This document shows positions 61,250 to 64,000 of a stretch of DNA of 64,000 bases, piece after piece. Under the pieces are notes generated by a model, which saw only the letters and a program-made list of their open reading frames with translations, ran no database searches and was not told the DNA's origin. Position 1 is the first letter of the stretch. Every line of letters begins with the position of its first letter. Location: NCBI RefSeq assembly GCF_024124765.2, contig NZ_JAMXSR020000002.1:2468001-2532000 (forward strand), in the 5' to 3' direction. The position numbers and the translations under genes were made by a program. The stretch is from Sphingomonas sp. H160509 (lineage in GTDB: Bacteria; Pseudomonadota; Alphaproteobacteria; Sphingomonadales; Sphingomonadaceae).

Positions 61250-62263
61250 TCATTGGATCTTGGCTTTGAACTGGACGGTGTGGGCGGACGCCGCGGCGAC
61301 ATGGCCGAGCGCGACGGTGATGCTGGGGCCTTGCGTGCCGCTTGCATCGAAGCGGCCGGCATCGCCGTCCGCGCCGTCGCTGAGCGGTGCGCCGTCGAGG
61401 GTCAGGCTGCCGGGAACGAAGACGGTGCCCGCGGGAATCGGATCGGCGATCCGCGCACCGGTGACGGCATCGGTGAAGCGCGCCTCCAGCGTATAGGTGA
61501 TGACCGCGTCGCGTACCGCGTTCTGCGACCCGTCGGCGGCGCGCACCGACTGGCTCTTGAGCAGTACCGGGCCGGTGGGGCCCGTGCCGATCGGAACCGA
61601 GACGGTGGCGAGTGCGCCGGTCGGTCCGACGACCGCATCGCCGCCGCCGTCACCCGCGCCGGGGTAGGAATTGCCGCTCGTCCCGGATCCCGTGGTCGAG
61701 CGCGCAGTAACCGTCAGCACTGCGTTCGTGGTGCCGCCGTCCGGCGTTGCTACCAGGATCGCGAGCAGCTTGATCGACTGGCCGGGTGCCAGGAGCGGCG
61801 TCTTGCTATCGGCCGGCGCGACGTCCTTGGCAGCGTCGTAGCGGCCGTCGCCGTCGGTATCGATCACCAGCGTGCGCAACGTCGCCATGCCGGGCGACAT
61901 TGATGCGGCGAGCGTGAACGCTTCGGCGCCATTGTCGAGGTTGGTCAGCGTGAAGGGGATCGCGACGGGCTGCGTGGTGACGACGATCGCACCCTGCCCG
62001 TCGCGGACCAGCGCTACATCGAGCCGTTCGGCGACGATGATCGTGACGGTGTTGGAACTGGTCGACTGCGCCGTACCATCGGCATCGTACCGCAGGCCGG
62101 CGGTATTGACGATCGGCGTACCCGCTGGCGTGCCGATTGGCGTCGCTATCGTTGGCGTCTGGGCAAGCAACGGCTGCGGCAATCCCGCGCTCAGTATGCA
62201 GGACAGCAGGCAAGGTGCCGCAGCGCGTCGAAACCGCCCGCACTTTCCTCCATGCTGTGACAT
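61250..62263 (-). CDS. Secreted DUF11-like surface protein, first gene of operon
   Basis: 337 residues with a signal peptide ending LPQPLLAQ. The shared module is TPIVNTAGLRYDADGTAQST, then SNTVTIIV; next PFTLTNLDNGAEAFTLA, the acidic VIDTDGDGRYDAAKDVAP (calcium-loop-like), a glycine-rich linker, and a DUF11 C-terminal domain (DPIPAGTVFVPGSLTLDG). Paralogue of the 59554 gene. ATG 62263 is favoured for topology; a TTG at 62323 is open but adds 20 basic residues. Upstream is an AT-rich region with an inverted repeat at 62357. Confidence 0.77.
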   Translation of the reverse strand: MSQHGGKCGRFRRAAAPCLLSCILSAGLPQPLLAQTPTIATPIGTPAGTPIVNTAGLRYDADGTAQSTSSNTVTIIVAERLDVALVRDGQGAIVVTTQPVAIPFTLTNLDNGAEAFTLAASMSPGMATLRTLVIDTDGDGRYDAAKDVAPADSKTPLLAPGQSIKLLAILVATPDGGTTNAVLTVTARSTTGSGTSGNSYPGAGDGGGDAVVGPTGALATVSVPIGTGPTGPVLLKSQSVRAADGSQNAVRDAVITYTLEARFTDAVTGARIADPIPAGTVFVPGSLTLDGAPLSDGADGDAGRFDASGTQGPSITVALGHVAAASAHTVQFKAKIQ

Positions 62264-62356
62264 CAGACGAATCAATTTTCTTCCCTTCGATCGGGAACAA
62301 ATTGTCCGAAGCCACTTAATCAAATACTACGAAATCATAATGGGATCATAAAGCCA

Positions 62357-62369
62357 AACTATGATAGTT
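62357..62369. promoter_or_regulatory. Candidate operator upstream of the surface-protein operon
   Basis: AACTATGATAGTT is a perfect 6-1-6 inverted repeat in an AT-rich stretch between the operon start and the MarR-type gene. MarR proteins bind short palindromes of this size. Promoter elements lie nearby but I cannot assign -35 and -10 boxes with confidence. Confidence 0.45.
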
Positions 62370-62504
62370 AATGTGACAACATCCGTTTTCAGATGAACGA
62401 CCGTTACATCGCACAGCAAAACGGTATCTTTCGTCATTGCCGTTCTATTGTGGAGCAATCCAGAACCGTAGTGGCTTTATTTATGCAGATACTGTCCAGA
62501 CGCA

Positions 62505-62555
62505 AAAAGACCGGCCAGACGACGTCCCTGGAGAAGACGCGTCATGGCCGGCCGT
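62505..62555 (-). terminator. Rho-independent terminator of the MarR-type gene
   Basis: On the minus strand: ggccggccatgacg, a loop of about 17 bases, cgtctggccggtc, then TTTTT at 62509-62505. It begins 20 bases beyond the regulator's stop and separates its transcript from the downstream surface-protein operon. Confidence 0.75.
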
Positions 62556-62574
62556 GACAGGCGTAGTGTTCGAG

Positions 62575-63039
62575 TTAGTCGCGAAGAAGCGCGCGCAGAT
62601 AAGCCTTCATCTGCTGGTCTCCGGTATAGCTCAGCGATATCTCGACGCGCCGCCGGTCGGTCGGGTCGGTGACGCGGTCGATCAGCTTCAGCTTGTGGAG
62701 ATGTTCGATCCAGCGCTGCGATGTGGTGACGGGTGCGTCAGACATGCTGACCAGCGCCTTGATGTTCATCGGCATACGATCGTCGCGCGATGCGAACAGC
62801 GCGAGGAGCATATCCCAAGCCGGTTCATGGAACAGTTCGCCGGGCAGGAACTGCCGCCGTAATCGCCGTTGTTCTAGCACCGCATTCGCATGCTCGACGA
62901 GCGCGGCATCATTCGGTTCGTTCCCCGCCGGTACCGGTTCCGCGGCCTTGGCGACCCGTCCGTTGAATTCTTCGGCGACCGCCGACAATTTTGCAGTCAA
63001 ATCCTTGATCAATTCCACGACGGTTTCGTTTTTCACCAA
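62575..63039 (-). CDS. MarR-type winged-helix regulator
   Basis: 154 residues. The N-terminal 45 residues are helical (ELIKDLTAKLSAVAEEFNGR), then a winged helix: AWDMLLALFASRDDR, recognition region APVTTSQRWIEHLHKLKLID, and wing RVTDPTDRRRVEISLSYTGD, the usual MarR-type DRR wing. Likely binds DNA as a dimer. Its position directly upstream of the surface-protein operon suggests that it controls that operon, itself or the divergent polyketide synthase. Confidence 0.85.
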   Translation of the reverse strand: MVKNETVVELIKDLTAKLSAVAEEFNGRVAKAAEPVPAGNEPNDAALVEHANAVLEQRRLRRQFLPGELFHEPAWDMLLALFASRDDRMPMNIKALVSMSDAPVTTSQRWIEHLHKLKLIDRVTDPTDRRRVEISLSYTGDQQMKAYLRALLRD

Positions 63040-63504
63040 AGGCTCCCCATTGCCATCGACCTGTTACCATCGCCCCCCGATCGGAACCGCCATGCCCGCA
63101 ACCTGTCGCTGCTATCGCACGTCAATCCTCGACCACCCCAGATACGGGCTGAGATACCCCGACCTTCGAACTAAACGCCAAAACTTCAGCGCCGTCCTGC
63201 TGATTTGTTAAATGCAGAAACGCACGTCAACAAATAGAACTATATCTAGGTATGATATTCAAACTTATTTTATATTAATCAAATCGTTATGGGTCTTATA
63301 AGCTCGCCAGCTGTCCATTTTGGGTTTGGATGAGAACCACGAACCGGTATATTTATAACAACGCGCAAGTTGGGGTTGAGGATGCTTTACGGCCAACATA
63401 TCGCTTCGGACGCGAAGCCGATTTGCGACGAACAGATATAGCGTGCGTCCCATAGTCCGATCGAACGTGCCATGCGTTGGGCGTCGATCGCAGGAAAGGG
63501 TATC
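63040..63504. promoter_or_regulatory. AT-rich divergent promoter region
   Basis: 465 bases without a convincing gene. The part 63205-63310 is strikingly AT-rich for this genome (tatgatattcaaacttattt and nearby), and should hold the promoters of the regulator and of the polyketide synthase. No terminator or conserved RNA seen. Confidence 0.55.
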
Positions 63505-64000
63505 GTGTCCGCTTATCTCAATGCCGTAGGGTCCGCCGTTCCCGGTCACGATATCCACGCGGCGTTCATCGCCTGGGCGCGATCGCGGGTCGATGCCCGT
63601 GCCGAGCGCGTGTTCGACCGGATGGCGTCGCGGTCGGGGATCGGGCACCGGTGGTCGGTGTTGCCGCCGACCGCGGACGGTGGCTCACCGGTCGACGATT
63701 CCGGCTTCTACGCCGCCGAGCCGCATCCGGGGACAGCCGCGCGGATGGTCCTCTATGCCGAGCACGCACCCGACCTCGCGATCCGCGCGATCGAGGCGTT
63801 GCGCGAGAAGGTCGCGGTCGAGGGGATCACGCATCTGGTCGTGGCGAGCTGCACGGGCTTCGTCGCGCCGGGGATCGACCAGATCATCGCGCGTCGCCTC
63901 GGCCTATCGTCGAGCGTCGAGCGGCTGCTAATCGGTTTCATGGGGTGTTACGCGGCGATCGTCGCGTTGCGGAGTGCGCGGCATATCGTTCGCTCCGAGC
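63505..64000 (+). CDS. Type III polyketide synthase, N-terminal part
   Basis: The first 165 residues are present; the gene runs off the right edge. Chalcone/stilbene synthase fold: VASCTGFVAPGIDQIIARRL, then LLIGFMGCYAAIVALRSAR with the nucleophile cysteine at residue 148. Bacterial members make alkylresorcinols, pyrones or tetrahydroxynaphthalene; product not predictable from this part. GTG 63505 has AGGAAAGGG just upstream; an in-frame ATG at 63472 is the alternative. Confidence 0.9.
   Translation, partial: MSAYLNAVGSAVPGHDIHAAFIAWARSRVDARAERVFDRMASRSGIGHRWSVLPPTADGGSPVDDSGFYAAEPHPGTAARMVLYAEHAPDLAIRAIEALREKVAVEGITHLVVASCTGFVAPGIDQIIARRLGLSSSVERLLIGFMGCYAAIVALRSARHIVRSE

Overview
The window is about 64 kb of high-GC chromosome from an alphaproteobacterium, most likely a sphingomonad. 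The gene families fit this: class I lysyl-tRNA synthetase, COQ9, CBP3-type ubiquinol-cytochrome c chaperone, DUF177, DUF4169, TIGR02186 beside TauE, and metX/metW next to hisC/tyrA. So do the abundant GC-rich palindromic intergenic repeats. The genus is inferred from family content and repeats, not from a marker gene. I see no prophage, transposase, CRISPR array or rRNA. One tRNA is present, tRNA-Leu(GAG).

Layout. 0-8.6 kb: a helicase fragment, an M23 peptidase, a YdeI-like protein, then a minus-strand block of HerA-type ATPase, TIGR02186/TauE and an NfrB-like glycosyltransferase with a partner. 8.8-16.2 kb: bamE, CBP3-like chaperone, DUF177, SixA phosphatase, DinG-type helicase, glycine-zipper protein, class I lysRS. 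16.3-23 kb: a membrane protein, HDAC-family deacylase overlapping an MFS exporter, dipeptidase, acyltransferase, TonB. 23-29.5 kb: etfBA, sucC, PilZ protein, prs, gltX. 29.9-35 kb: tonB, a small membrane protein, and the riboflavin operon ribD-ribE-ribB(A)-ribH followed by GNAT and DUF4169. 35.4-45.2 kb: DUF1206, STAS-like and coiled-coil proteins, ene-reductase, EamA permease, COQ9, feoAB, ssb, HWE histidine kinase and a convergent response regulator. 45.2-53.6 kb: metX-GNAT-metW, hisC-tyrA, ftsE-ftsX-ydcF-plsC, and a zinc-ribbon protein. 53.7-64 kb: tRNA-Leu, two small genes, a four-gene operon for secreted DUF11-type surface proteins plus a 1,676-residue outer-membrane protein, a MarR-type regulator, and the start of a type III polyketide synthase.

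Two things dominate the reading. First, 24 sites in 21 genes need exactly one base removed, nearly all in short G or C runs, to restore the protein. Many are essential genes (ssb, sucC, ftsE, hisC, ribD). This is best explained by uncorrected +1 homopolymer errors in the assembly, so I annotate these as single repaired genes and give the suspect run. Second, the 54.4-62.3 kb minus-strand operon is the best candidate for an undescribed system: three proteins share an N-terminal NTA...SN-V module, a fourth is a small DUF11-like protein, and one of the three carries a large C-terminal beta-barrel. It looks like a self-contained cell-surface layer or adhesin with its own outer-membrane anchor.
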